A stretch of DNA of 64,000 nucleotides from Wolbachia endosymbiont of Diaphorina citri (GCF_013096535.2 NZ_CP051265.2:1426001-1490000), one strand, 5' to 3'. Shown: positions 28,555 to 38,027, numbered from the stretch's first letter. Notes: generated from the letters alone by a model not told the origin. Translations and numbers: made by a program.

Positions 28555-29372
28555 TTGTAGGAAAATAGAAAAGAAGTAATATAATCATCTTTAAAAAAGC
28601 AAAGATGTTGCGTATTAGTCCAAAATTATTGCCCTATTTCAAAGGATTTAGCTTTTCAGCAGAGATAATAATGTTATCAGTATACATGAAGTGTCGATTT
28701 TCTTTGAGCTATCGAGATTTGGAAGAAATGATGAGTATAAGAGGAGCGAAAATTGATCATGCTACGCTACAAAGGTGGATTATCAGATTTGTGCCACTGA
28801 TAGATGAAGAGGTGAGGAAAAGGAAGAAGCAGGTTGGCAGTAGCTGGAGAATGGACGAGACCTACATAAAATTAAACGGTAAATGGGTTTATCTATACAG
28901 AGCACTAGATAGTCTCGGCAATACTGTAGACTTTCTGATGTGTACTCGTAGAGACAAGTCTGCAGCACTTGCATTCTTTCGTAAAGCCTTTAGAAGGAAT
29001 AATCTTCCTGAGAAAGTAGTAATTGATAAAAGCGGCAGTAATATTGCTGCTATTGATGACTTGAATACGGAAATTCCTGAACCTTATAGAATCACGGTTT
29101 TTCAAGTAAGATATCTAAATAATATTGTTGAACAAGATCATAGATTTATCAAAAAATTAATAAAACCAATGCTTGGGTTTAAAAGCTTCCATTCTGCAAA
29201 GATTACCATCACAGGCATAGAAAATATTCGTATGATTCAAAAAAGACAAATTATTAAAGCTAATGATAATGGTTCTACTTTTGAAAATTTTGCTATGTTA
29301 ATGGCTCTATAACTCTCATAATTCCAGTTTTTACAATCTTCTTGTACTACAATTTATAGATGCGACAGAACC
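28519..29372 (+). mobile_element. IS6-family element, copy 6 (complete, 854 bp)
   Basis: Both terminal repeats are intact; flanks acaatttt (left) and gttgtaaa (right) differ. It lies in inverse orientation to copy 5. Confidence 0.95.
28605..29312 (+). CDS. IS6-family DDE transposase (copy 6, Ile150 form)
   Basis: An intact 235-residue protein, identical to that of copy 5 including Ile150. Confidence 0.95.
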   Translation: MLRISPKLLPYFKGFSFSAEIIMLSVYMKCRFSLSYRDLEEMMSIRGAKIDHATLQRWIIRFVPLIDEEVRKRKKQVGSSWRMDETYIKLNGKWVYLYRALDSLGNTVDFLMCTRRDKSAALAFFRKAFRRNNLPEKVVIDKSGSNIAAIDDLNTEIPEPYRITVFQVRYLNNIVEQDHRFIKKLIKPMLGFKSFHSAKITITGIENIRMIQKRQIIKANDNGSTFENFAMLMAL

Positions 29373-29552
29373 GTTGTAAAAGATGATAAAATATAACATC
29401 TAAGGTGCGCAATGGCATTTTAGGGTTATCTATGAAGGTAGTTTTTTGTCAACTCTTGAAGTTTAGCTAACTTTAATAGACTTTAGCATAAAAACGTTGA
29501 ATATTTCTTCACAATTGTGTATAATTATTAATGCTTTTTATCTTACTTTCTC

Positions 29553-30476
29553 ATGGCTCTTTCGAAGTTTCTCGATCCAAAATTAGATTTAACATTTAAG
29601 AAAATCTTCGGTACTGAAAAAAATAAGAATATCCTTATCCATTTTTTGAATGATATCTTAGGCTTTACTGGAGTCAATGCTATTCAGGATGTTGAGTTCC
29701 TCAGCACCATTATGAACCCTGAGATTGCTTCTGATAAACAAAGCATCGTTGATGTCCTCTGTAAGGATTCTCTCGGAAATAGGTATATTGCGGAAATGCA
29801 GCTCGCTCGTGATAAAGGCTTTGAGAAACGTGCCCAACTTTATGCTGCTAAAGCCTACTCAAGACAGTCTGGCAATTACATTGATTTTAAAACTGTTTTC
29901 TTTATTGCTATTTCTAATAGTACTCTTTTTCCTTCAGATGTTTATTATATTTCCACTCATAATATACGCGATATAAAGACTAACGGACACTATTTAAAAG
30001 ATTTTCAATTTGTCTTCATTGAACTACCTAAATTTACAAAAAGTAAAGTAGAACAGTTGGAAACTACTGTTGAGAGATGGTGCTTTTTCTTTAAGTATGC
30101 AGAAGAAACAACTGATGAAGATTTAAGAAAAATAGCAGAAAAGTCACCGATAATAAAGTTAGCGTATGACGAGTTAGATAAATTTCATTGGAATGAGAAA
30201 GATCTTGTAGCTTATGAAGAAAGGGTAATGGATTTACAGAAAGAAGCTGCTATCTTGGAACAAAAACTTGATGATGCTACTCACAAAGGTAGACAAGAAG
30301 GTAGACAAGAAGGTAGACAAGAAGGTAGGCAAGAAGGCATCCAAATCGGCCATCAAAAAGGTAAAATTGAAGGTAAAATTGAAGTTGCAAAAAATTCACT
30401 TAAGGCCGGTGTCTCTATTGATGTTATCGCTAAAATCACAGGCCTTTCTTTAGATGAGATTAAGAAATTAATTTAA
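29553..30476 (+). CDS. Rpn-family PD-(D/E)XK nuclease / putative transposase (copy B)
   Basis: A 307-residue paralogue of the gene at 4765, with the same FLDPKLDLTFKKIFG start, the same nuclease core (SIVDVLCKD ... IAEMQ), and the same closing segment (ITGLSLDEIKKLI). The C-terminal spacer differs: four GRQE-type 12-bp units (30288-30335) replace GMAQ units. Its last 17 bp overlap the end of the convergent ankyrin gene. Confidence 0.8.
   Translation: MALSKFLDPKLDLTFKKIFGTEKNKNILIHFLNDILGFTGVNAIQDVEFLSTIMNPEIASDKQSIVDVLCKDSLGNRYIAEMQLARDKGFEKRAQLYAAKAYSRQSGNYIDFKTVFFIAISNSTLFPSDVYYISTHNIRDIKTNGHYLKDFQFVFIELPKFTKSKVEQLETTVERWCFFFKYAEETTDEDLRKIAEKSPIIKLAYDELDKFHWNEKDLVAYEERVMDLQKEAAILEQKLDDATHKGRQEGRQEGRQEGRQEGIQIGHQKGKIEGKIEVAKNSLKAGVSIDVIAKITGLSLDEIKKLI
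30288..30335 (+). repeat. 12-bp tandem repeat (x4) in the second Rpn gene
   Basis: Four copies of ggtagacaagaa (the last with one change) encode GRQE units, at the same position as the unrelated GMAQ array in the paralogue. Confidence 0.92.
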
Positions 30477-32562
30477 CCTTATTTCTAGTCAAATGGCCTT
30501 GAATAGAAGCATTATTTAAATAACTCCTAGGTCCTTGCTGTTCTTCTATATTATTGACCTCTAATGTATCATCTCTTTTGTGTAATATCTGTTGTGTTGA
30601 TTGATTTAATATTACATCTAATCCTTTATTAAATTTAGCCATAAACTCATTAAACTTTTTCTCGCTTAATTTACCAGGGCACCCTACTTCCCTACCAGGA
30701 CATGCTTTCTCTAGATGTGAGTTTAAAATCCCTGAAATTTCATTAAACTTACCACTCATGACTTTTCTAGTAATATCTTTCTGCACTCCCATATAATCAA
30801 TATTTAACCGATGCATTGATATCCCACTTTTTAATGCAGCTTGCTCTACTACTTTCTCAAATTCCTCTATAATATTTAACGCATAGCCCTGTGCTTCTAA
30901 TGGTGATATAGACTGAACTACTGTGGAAATATACTTCTGACCTGTGATTTTCCTTATAAATACATCTAATAAAAGAAGTATACCGTTGTTATCAATACCT
31001 TGAACTGTAATAGCTTTAGAAGGTTCCATACTTATAGCTGCCTTAAAAGGAGAAGAAACAAACTGAAAAATACCTTTAATAGTATCTACCGTAGTGTAAG
31101 CAAAAATATTGATAAATGAAGATGGCTTACTTGTTCCGCTTGTAACTCCTATTTTATTAGGACCTATCTTATCATTTTGCAACGAATTTTCATCCTCTTC
31201 TCCAGCACTTCTGTGATTACGCACACGTGTTGATAAGATAACACCTTGTTTTTGTAAATCTTGTAAAGTAAGTTGCAGGATTTCTTCACTTTTTCTTATT
31301 CTTTCTTCTAGAAGGTTTAGTATTTCCGAGCTATTTTCTTTACCGAGAAGCTTAATTATATTCGCTTTGCCAAGAGCAGCTGCTGAGCTTAAAGGCACCC
31401 AATCACCATTCGATTTACTAAGAGCAGCCGCTGAGTCTAAAGGTGTCCAACCATCTTTATTTTTAGCGTTAACGTCAGCATGTTTACTTATAAGAAATTC
31501 AGCTACTTCTGAATGACCAGAGATAGCAGCCAAGTGTAGAGGAGTATCACCATAATTGTTCTTAGTATTAATATCAGCCCCTTTCTCTATAAGTTTTTCT
31601 ACTGTACTTAAGTAATCACGTGCAGTAGCCAAGTGTAGAGGAGTATCACCATAATTGTTCTTAGTATTAATATCAGCCCCTTTCTCTATAAGTTTTTCTA
31701 CTGTACTTAAGTAACCACCTTCAATAGCCAAGTGTAGAGGAGTACCGCCTTCATTGTTTTTAGCATTGATATCAGCCCCTTTCTCTATAAGTTTTTCTAC
31801 TGTACTTAAGTAACCACCTTCAATAGCCAAGTGTAGAGGAGTACCGCCTTCATTGTTTTTAGCATTGATATCAGCCCCTTTCTCTATAAGTTTTTCTACT
31901 ATACTTAAGTAACCATGTCTAGCAGCCAAGTGTAGAAGGGTATAGCCATGATTGGCTATAATATTAACATCAGCTCCTTTCTCTATAAGTTCCTCTAATA
32001 CTTGTAATTTACCATGAAATCCAACCCCAATAGCAGCCGCAATCAGGGGAGTAAGGCCATGATTTTTAGCATTAATATCAGCTCCTTTCTCTATAAGTTT
32101 TCTTACTACCTGTAAATTACCATTTAGAGCAGCCAAGTACAACGGAGTGTAACCTCTATTGGTCTTAGCATGAATATCAGCCCCTTTTTCTATAAGCTTT
32201 TCTACTATATCTAAATGACCATGCTTCGCAGCTTCGTGCAGAGAAGTAAAGCCTTTATTGTCTTTAGCATGAATATCAGCTCCTTTCTCTACAAGTCTTT
32301 CTACTATCTTTAAGTAACCACGTCTAACAGCCAAGTGCAACGGAGTGTAACCTCTATTGGTCTTAGCATGAATATCAGCCCCTTTTTCTATAAGCTTTTC
32401 TACTATATCTAAATGACCATGCTTCGCAGCTTCGTGCAGAGAAGTAAAGCCTTTATTGTCTTTAGCATGAATATCAGCCCCTTCATTGATAAGATCTGCA
32501 ACCAGATTAGCATCTCCACTACGTACAGCAGCAAATAATTCATTATTATCACCAGGAATCAT
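30460..32562 (-). CDS. Ankyrin-repeat protein with C-terminal unique domain (700 residues)
   Basis: Residues 1-410 hold about 12-13 ankyrin repeats of 33 residues (consensus GxTPLHLAAxxGHLxxVEKLIEKGADIxAKN). Residues 420-700 contain a short coiled coil (EERIRKSEEILQLTLQDLQKQ) and a helical domain with two Cys (CPGREVGCPG). There is no signal peptide; one weakly hydrophobic stretch (GILLLLDVFI) is not a clear membrane segment. Ankyrin proteins in Wolbachia are candidates for secretion into the host cell, where they would bind host proteins. Blocks of repeats are near-identical, so the array is probably unstable. It converges with and overlaps the Rpn gene. Confidence 0.88.
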   Translation of the reverse strand: MIPGDNNELFAAVRSGDANLVADLINEGADIHAKDNKGFTSLHEAAKHGHLDIVEKLIEKGADIHAKTNRGYTPLHLAVRRGYLKIVERLVEKGADIHAKDNKGFTSLHEAAKHGHLDIVEKLIEKGADIHAKTNRGYTPLYLAALNGNLQVVRKLIEKGADINAKNHGLTPLIAAAIGVGFHGKLQVLEELIEKGADVNIIANHGYTLLHLAARHGYLSIVEKLIEKGADINAKNNEGGTPLHLAIEGGYLSTVEKLIEKGADINAKNNEGGTPLHLAIEGGYLSTVEKLIEKGADINTKNNYGDTPLHLATARDYLSTVEKLIEKGADINTKNNYGDTPLHLAAISGHSEVAEFLISKHADVNAKNKDGWTPLDSAAALSKSNGDWVPLSSAAALGKANIIKLLGKENSSEILNLLEERIRKSEEILQLTLQDLQKQGVILSTRVRNHRSAGEEDENSLQNDKIGPNKIGVTSGTSKPSSFINIFAYTTVDTIKGIFQFVSSPFKAAISMEPSKAITVQGIDNNGILLLLDVFIRKITGQKYISTVVQSISPLEAQGYALNIIEEFEKVVEQAALKSGISMHRLNIDYMGVQKDITRKVMSGKFNEISGILNSHLEKACPGREVGCPGKLSEKKFNEFMAKFNKGLDVILNQSTQQILHKRDDTLEVNNIEEQQGPRSYLNNASIQGHLTRNKVKLIS
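31671..31868. repeat. Identical 99-bp ankyrin unit duplication
   Basis: Two consecutive 99-bp units (31671-31769, 31770-31868) are identical. Elsewhere in the array a 66-residue pair is also repeated (GFTSLHEAAKHGHLDIVEKL occurs twice). This points to recent unequal crossover. Confidence 0.9.
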
Positions 32563-32884
32563 TTAACCCTCCATATAAAAACATCTAATTTAGTTAAGCA
32601 AAAGTAAGGTATTCAATCTCAAATAAGAAAAAATATCCTTTTCTAAATAAAACAGCTACCTAACAATATAAAGAAAAATATTTTCACTATCATATTTATT
32701 ATACATAAAAAATTAATACCTCAATATACCTTCTATAAAATACTCCATCTCTAAAACCTGTCAATCCCTATTTAAAAATTTTCTATGCAATGAATTGCTA
32801 TTAACTTATTAGTAATATTCAATAATAATTGAGTTAACATGGGCACTTCCAGCACTCAAAACTAAGGACAGTGAGAAGAGTTTG

Positions 32885-33110
32885 TTTTGGGATGTGTTGG
32901 TCTACCATGTGTACCATACGAACTTTTCTTTATAATAATTTTACTATACGCTAAAATCACCTATATTAGCCCATTTAATCAATATCTACATACGAACTGT
33001 CTTGCCTAGCTTTGTTTGCAAAGGTTTCAAACTTCTATTTTTGTAACCTTATTTTTACGCGGCTTGTTCTCACGAATGTACGACCTTTTTTAAAGTAGTA
33101 AATAATACAA
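32885..33110 (-). promoter_or_regulatory. Conserved upstream block B
   Basis: This is the counterpart of the block at 25925-26160, about 320 bp upstream of the leftward ankyrin gene. The gene on its other side (33302) runs rightwards. The rest of 32563-33301 is AT-rich with nothing recognisable. Confidence 0.55.
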
Positions 33111-33301
33111 TTCTTTATAACACTAGTTAGTATGGTCTTCTTATTAGAGTTATCCCTTCAAAAAGACTGTGAATTATCAATCTGCTTTAATGGTATTATA
33201 ATGTTTTACATATAAACCTATTCTGTAAAAATTCACATTTCAATTCATTATAATTATGATATATAATATACCATATGTTGATTTTAGTAGGGGGTATAGG
33301 T

Positions 33302-35806
33302 ATGCTTAATCCAAATCAGATAGAACATGTTAGTAATGGTTTTGAAGACACTACGTCTCGTGAATTTGAAGGTTTGCATGAAGAAATATTTGAAGATATC
33401 AATAAAGAAAATTCAGTAATAGATAATTTAGAAAGTAAAATAGAAGATCTACAACAAGAAAATTTTGATCTTAAAAGAAATCTAGGGTTACACAAACACT
33501 ATAAGCAAATAGCAGAAGAGGATAACGAAGTAGTAATTGCACTGACCAGAAAAATACAAACCCTAGAAGGGGAAATTAAAATGCTTAAAGTTACAATGGA
33601 GAAAGACGAAAGAGAGAAACGTAACATCTGTGAAGAAATTGAAAGATTAGAACAACAGAGAGAAGAATTAAAAGGAGATCTGGAAAATAAGATTTCTAGA
33701 ATTAACACCTTAAAGAAGAAGTTAAAGGATCAAAAAGATGACATTCATTTCATGAACATAACAAATAAAAAGCTAAATCAAGATTTGGATCAAGCTAAGG
33801 CTTTAATAAATCGGTTAAAAGAGCGGTTGGGAGAGAAGGAAAAGCAGCTGGAAGACTTAACAAAGAAGTTACTAGATGATAATAATTATTTACAAAAAAT
33901 TGAGTGTCTGAGAGATAATCTAAGGTTCGCTTATAGGAAACTAGATCAAGAAAAATTTAAAAATCATGATTTGATTGAAGAGTTGAATAGATTACAAAAA
34001 GCAGTTAATGAAGATCTAAAATTAAAAACTCTACATCCTCAACCCGGAAGATCACTCTTAGATGAGCTCGATCAGGCAGATATCAAAGCAGACAAACTTA
34101 CTAAAACGGAGAATGATTGTGATAAAGGTGGATATAGTCAGGAATCAGATTTAGGTTACGCTTCTTTTCTTGACGGAATAAAACCAGAGTCGAGTTCTGA
34201 GCAAAAGTGTCTAGAATCAAATAGGCCATTGAATTTAGAAAAACAGGATTTAACTAGAGAGTTGAGTACATTACAAAAAGAAAATGAAAATCTAAAATTA
34301 AAAGCTCTACATTTTCAACCTGGAAGATCACCCTTAGATGAGCTCAGTGAGGTAAAGATCAAAGCAAACAAATTTACTAAAATGGAAATTAATTATGATA
34401 GAGGTAGTTGTAACCAGAAAGAAATTCATTATGAAGATGAATTTTTAGATGAAGGTTATCATAGTTTATTTGAGCAAGGAAAAGAATTACGTGCTAAGCA
34501 AGAGTGGTTAGAAGCAAACAAACTATTGGATGAAGAGTATGAATTAATTAAAAAATATTTATGGTTTCCATCTGAATTCAGTAAAGGTAGATCTCTAATG
34601 GCTAGTCAATACTCATTTGAGGAGCTACTGTGTATCTGGCTTGCTTGTACAACTAATTTGACCAAAAATCAAAAAAAGTTAAATAAAGAATTATTAAAGA
34701 TTCTTAAGGGTATAGAGTGTTTTTATCAGTACGATACTGATAAACTAGAAAAGTTCTTAAAAGATAACAAGAACGATCAAGATTTAAAAGTTGTTCTTAA
34801 TCTTAAAAGAGGAGAGTCTGGATTAACATTATTACATGCTGCTTCAAAACTCAATCATGACGGTTCTATTTTAGTAGATTTACTTTTACAAGCAGGAGCT
34901 GACCCTAATATAAAAAGCAATGAAGGGAAAACACCTTTACATTATGCTGCTAATAGAAATTATGCTTATCCTATTATAGATCTACTCTTAGAGGGAAAAG
35001 CTAATCCTAACATACAGGACAATACAGGAAAAACCCCTTTACAAATTGCGATTGATAATAATAACGTCAACAGTTTAGAATACTTCTTCACTACAAATCA
35101 GAAGAAGTTGAGTAAGGAACTATATGATATACTCCTAGGTACAGTATTATCTAAAGATAGTAAAAAACCTCATATGATAGGTAAATCTGCTAACGCTCGA
35201 GCTATTGAAAATTTAGAAAAATTTCTGAATAAACACAATAATAGTCAGGATCTGAAAATGATTTTCACTATTCAAGATAGAGCAGGTATGTCGAAAGTAC
35301 TTAGTTATGCTAAGACTGCGTGCAAAGAAGTAGAGGATTTACTTCTAAAAGCAGGAGCAACTCACCCTGAAAAAAAGGACTCAAAAATCCACAGTAAGGA
35401 GAGAAAGTGTTTACCTCAACCAAGTACTTTATGGAACATACAAAATCAAGAGATAGTACTAGACAGATTTTTAAATGAAATATCTCAAGTTAAAGATATG
35501 GAACAGCTAGAAAAATTAGTCAATAAGGCTATAGTTTCTGGGATAGTGCTAAATTTTGCTAAAAAATCTTCTAAAAATAAAAAATACAACTTTCTAGATT
35601 ATGTAACAAAAAAAATTAATAGATTAGAGAAGAATTCTAAAGTTGCCAATGATATAATATATAAATTGGTAGCAAGAGGAGCTGTCTTCTATTCTCAGGA
35701 TAGCGCCGGACAGATAAAACCTGTCAAACCAAAAAGAAACTTCCTAGCTGAGTGTACGGCAAATTTTATATATAATTTTGTAGAGAAGAGCTTTTTGCAG
35801 TTATAG
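33302..35806 (+). CDS. Coiled-coil plus ankyrin-repeat protein
   Basis: About 834 residues. The ATG at 33302 has a strong aggggg site 8 bases upstream; the in-frame ATG at 33275 lies before that site. The first ~250 residues are a long heptad-patterned coiled coil (for example EKQLEDLTKKLLDDNNYLQKIE). Two related linker segments follow (LHPQPGRSLLDELDQADIKA and LHFQPGRSPLDELSEVKIKA), then ankyrin repeats around 500-640 (LLHAASKLNHDGSILVDLLL, TPLHYAANRNYAYPIIDLLL) and a C-terminal helical region. No membrane segment is seen. It is a plausible host-interaction protein. IS110 lies immediately after its stop codon. Confidence 0.8.
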   Translation: MLNPNQIEHVSNGFEDTTSREFEGLHEEIFEDINKENSVIDNLESKIEDLQQENFDLKRNLGLHKHYKQIAEEDNEVVIALTRKIQTLEGEIKMLKVTMEKDEREKRNICEEIERLEQQREELKGDLENKISRINTLKKKLKDQKDDIHFMNITNKKLNQDLDQAKALINRLKERLGEKEKQLEDLTKKLLDDNNYLQKIECLRDNLRFAYRKLDQEKFKNHDLIEELNRLQKAVNEDLKLKTLHPQPGRSLLDELDQADIKADKLTKTENDCDKGGYSQESDLGYASFLDGIKPESSSEQKCLESNRPLNLEKQDLTRELSTLQKENENLKLKALHFQPGRSPLDELSEVKIKANKFTKMEINYDRGSCNQKEIHYEDEFLDEGYHSLFEQGKELRAKQEWLEANKLLDEEYELIKKYLWFPSEFSKGRSLMASQYSFEELLCIWLACTTNLTKNQKKLNKELLKILKGIECFYQYDTDKLEKFLKDNKNDQDLKVVLNLKRGESGLTLLHAASKLNHDGSILVDLLLQAGADPNIKSNEGKTPLHYAANRNYAYPIIDLLLEGKANPNIQDNTGKTPLQIAIDNNNVNSLEYFFTTNQKKLSKELYDILLGTVLSKDSKKPHMIGKSANARAIENLEKFLNKHNNSQDLKMIFTIQDRAGMSKVLSYAKTACKEVEDLLLKAGATHPEKKDSKIHSKERKCLPQPSTLWNIQNQEIVLDRFLNEISQVKDMEQLEKLVNKAIVSGIVLNFAKKSSKNKKYNFLDYVTKKINRLEKNSKVANDIIYKLVARGAVFYSQDSAGQIKPVKPKRNFLAECTANFIYNFVEKSFLQL

Positions 35807-35812
35807 CCGAAC

Positions 35813-35976
35813 TGTGCAATGGTGCCTTAAGTGCCCGTAGAATAGCGTGGCTTTGGAGGAACGGTCAAACCACTGATGGAGCCTTTTGGGCTACCTCGAT
35901 TAGAAGAATGTATAACTCAACCGTCCCAAGCTTAAGCACTTCTCAACTATGGATTATTATATAATGGAGATTAAAA
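35813..35976 (+). ncRNA. Candidate bridge RNA of the IS110 element
   Basis: The region between the IS edge and the transposase ATG has no ORF and is more G/C-rich and structured-looking than the surrounding DNA (hairpin agccttttgggct, plus repeated gga/tcc blocks). IS110-group elements are known to transcribe a guide (bridge) RNA from the left non-coding end. Position and length (about 165 nt) fit; structure and loops are not verified. Confidence 0.4.
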
Positions 35977-37302
35977 ATGGCAAAGGTCAAAAGTAAATTA
36001 GAGATAACGAATCCTAATGCAGCAGGAATCGATGTTGGCTCGGCTGTACATTATGTATGTGTACCCGAAGGAAGCGATGAACAACGTATACAAAAATTTA
36101 GCTGCTTTACGGAAGATCTCTACAACATAGCAAAATGGTTGAAAAAATGTAAAGTTAATACAGTAGCCATGGAGTCAACAGGAGTGTACTGGATTCCTTT
36201 GTTTCAAGTACTTGAATCACACGGATTTGAAGTAAAACTGGTAAACGCAAAACATGTTAAAAATGTACCTGGGAGAAAATCAGATGTGCAAGATTGTCAA
36301 TGGATTCAACAACTACACAGTTACGGGTTACTCCAAGGGTCATTTAGGCCAGATGATCAAATGTGTGTATTGCGTAGTTATGTTCGGCAACGTAAAAATT
36401 TAATTGAAAATGCTTCTACACATACTTTGCGTATGCAAAAAGCGCTAACACAAATGAATATTCAACTACATAGAGTTATAAGCGATACAACTGGTGTAAC
36501 TGGAATGCAAATTATTAAAGCAATAATAGATGGTGAGAGTAATCCTGAAAAATTGGCTGAACTAAGAGATGGACGAATAAAAAGTGATAAATCTGTTATT
36601 GCAAAAGCATTAGCAGGAAACTATAGAAAAGAACACCTATTTACATTAAAGCAAGAATTTGAGCTATATAATATTTATCAGGAAAAAGTAGCAGAATGTG
36701 ACAGGAGCATTGAAGAATATTATAAAACATTTGAGACAAAGTCTGATGAGAGTAAAAAGTTAGGTGAAGAGAAAAATAAGCATAGAAAAAGTAAACCAAA
36801 CTTTGCTTTGCATGAAGAATTATATCGAGTAACTGGTATAGATTTTACCAAAATTCCTGGATTGGATATACTAACTGTACAAACTATCATTTCGGAAGTT
36901 GGTGTTAACTATAATAAATGGCGATCAGAAAAGCATTTTACTTCGTGGTTGGGGCTAAGCCCTGCTAATAAAATTACAGGGGAAAAAGTGTTTAGCACAA
37001 GAACACGTAAAGTCATTAATCGTGCCGCGAATGCATTTCGAATGGCTGCTCACTGTGTATCAAGAAGCAATAGCGGAATAGGTGCATATTGTAGAAGGTT
37101 AAAAAAAAGACTAGGTGCACCAAAAGCGATTACTGCTACGGCAAGAAAATTAGCATGTATCTTTTATAGTATGTTGAAGTATGGACAAGAATATGTAGAA
37201 AGAGGAATAGATTATTATGAAACACGTTACAAAGAGAGGGTTGTAAAAAATTTAATCAAAAAGGCACAGGAATTCGGTTATATCTTAGTTCAACAGGAAT
37301 AA
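35977..37302 (+). CDS. IS110-family transposase (DEDD recombinase)
   Basis: 441 residues. The RuvC-like DEDD residues are visible as D19 (GIDVGS), E66 (AMEST), D103 and D106 (KSDVQD). A coiled middle segment follows. The C-terminal Tnp_20 domain begins at PGLDILTVQTIISEVG and runs through TSWLGLSPANKITGEKV, with the family's catalytic Ser region. An aatggag site precedes the ATG. The frame is intact. These enzymes are guided by an RNA made from the element's own non-coding end. Confidence 0.93.
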   Translation: MAKVKSKLEITNPNAAGIDVGSAVHYVCVPEGSDEQRIQKFSCFTEDLYNIAKWLKKCKVNTVAMESTGVYWIPLFQVLESHGFEVKLVNAKHVKNVPGRKSDVQDCQWIQQLHSYGLLQGSFRPDDQMCVLRSYVRQRKNLIENASTHTLRMQKALTQMNIQLHRVISDTTGVTGMQIIKAIIDGESNPEKLAELRDGRIKSDKSVIAKALAGNYRKEHLFTLKQEFELYNIYQEKVAECDRSIEEYYKTFETKSDESKKLGEEKNKHRKSKPNFALHEELYRVTGIDFTKIPGLDILTVQTIISEVGVNYNKWRSEKHFTSWLGLSPANKITGEKVFSTRTRKVINRAANAFRMAAHCVSRSNSGIGAYCRRLKKRLGAPKAITATARKLACIFYSMLKYGQEYVERGIDYYETRYKERVVKNLIKKAQEFGYILVQQE

Positions 37303-37325
37303 CTAATGGGAAGTTTCTTAGAAGC

Positions 37326-38027
37326 ATGGAAGTAATGATTACATTGGAATCGGAATTCAAAGACCACAAAACTAATATTATAAAAGCATATAAAGATTAT
37401 ATTAGAAAGACTCATAAGTTTATTGAAGTTGCAAAAAGTGCAACCAATTGTGAGCTGAACGACATAAGAATAGACAACTCTAATTTCTACTTGGAATATT
37501 CAGAAGATAGTATAATAGATGTTGCAAAAGTAACAAACAAAGTAAGAGATCTAGTACTAACTCAGAAAGAAATAGAGCGTGCAAGAAGTGTAATAAAGAT
37601 CGGTAAAAGTGAAGTAGAAATTATTACTCAAGGAGGAATAAGAAATTACACAGACCTTGCAGATGGTAGTGATATAGTACTGACTTTCGATACTAGTTTT
37701 GGAGAGTTGGAAGTGAGATTATATCCTGATAAGGAAGATGAAAATTTGGTAATATTAGAAGTGAATGATGAAGATCTACTAGAGGAAATAGAAAACTATG
37801 ACGAAAAAATAGGCAAGAATTGCTTACTAGGAGGGTTATCAGTAAGTGAAGCTATAAACCGAGGTTCTTTCGATAGATCTAGAGGATTAATTCATTCTGA
37901 AAAGATCGGTCAATCTGATGAGACAGAAGCCCCCCTTTGGAAAGAGCCTACAAAGATGAGAGTAGTCTCAAGTCTCCAAGAAACGCAAGCTACTCTCCAC
38001 AATGAAGGAACTCGTACTATACTGTAA
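37326..38027 (+). CDS. Hypothetical protein, 233 residues
   Basis: Not recognised. It is acidic and soluble, with a helical N-terminus (KTNIIKAYKDYIRKTHKFIEVAK), a strand-rich middle (IVLTFDTSFGELEVRLYP) and a polar C-terminus. The open frame extends upstream into the IS110 end, so it may be the surviving 3' part of a gene cut by that element. Its last 11 bp overlap the convergent ORF ending at 38017. Confidence 0.5.
   Translation: MEVMITLESEFKDHKTNIIKAYKDYIRKTHKFIEVAKSATNCELNDIRIDNSNFYLEYSEDSIIDVAKVTNKVRDLVLTQKEIERARSVIKIGKSEVEIITQGGIRNYTDLADGSDIVLTFDTSFGELEVRLYPDKEDENLVILEVNDEDLLEEIENYDEKIGKNCLLGGLSVSEAINRGSFDRSRGLIHSEKIGQSDETEAPLWKEPTKMRVVSSLQETQATLHNEGTRTIL

Larger units (their letters stand above)
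35807..37325 (+). mobile_element. IS110-family element
   Basis: A single IS110 transposase with a roughly 170-bp non-coding leader and a short tail. Edges cannot be fixed because this family lacks terminal repeats and target duplications; the limits given are the neighbouring reading frames. Confidence 0.75.

Noticed and set aside
26563..29372. Active composite transposon bounded by IS6 copies 5 and 6
   Set aside because: No target duplication at the outer ends, and the cargo is a gene fragment without its ends.
33302..38027. The coiled-coil/ankyrin gene and the 37326 ORF as one gene split by IS110
   Set aside because: The first gene ends with its own stop close to the IS edge and no continuity of domain or composition could be shown; kept only as a remark on the second ORF.
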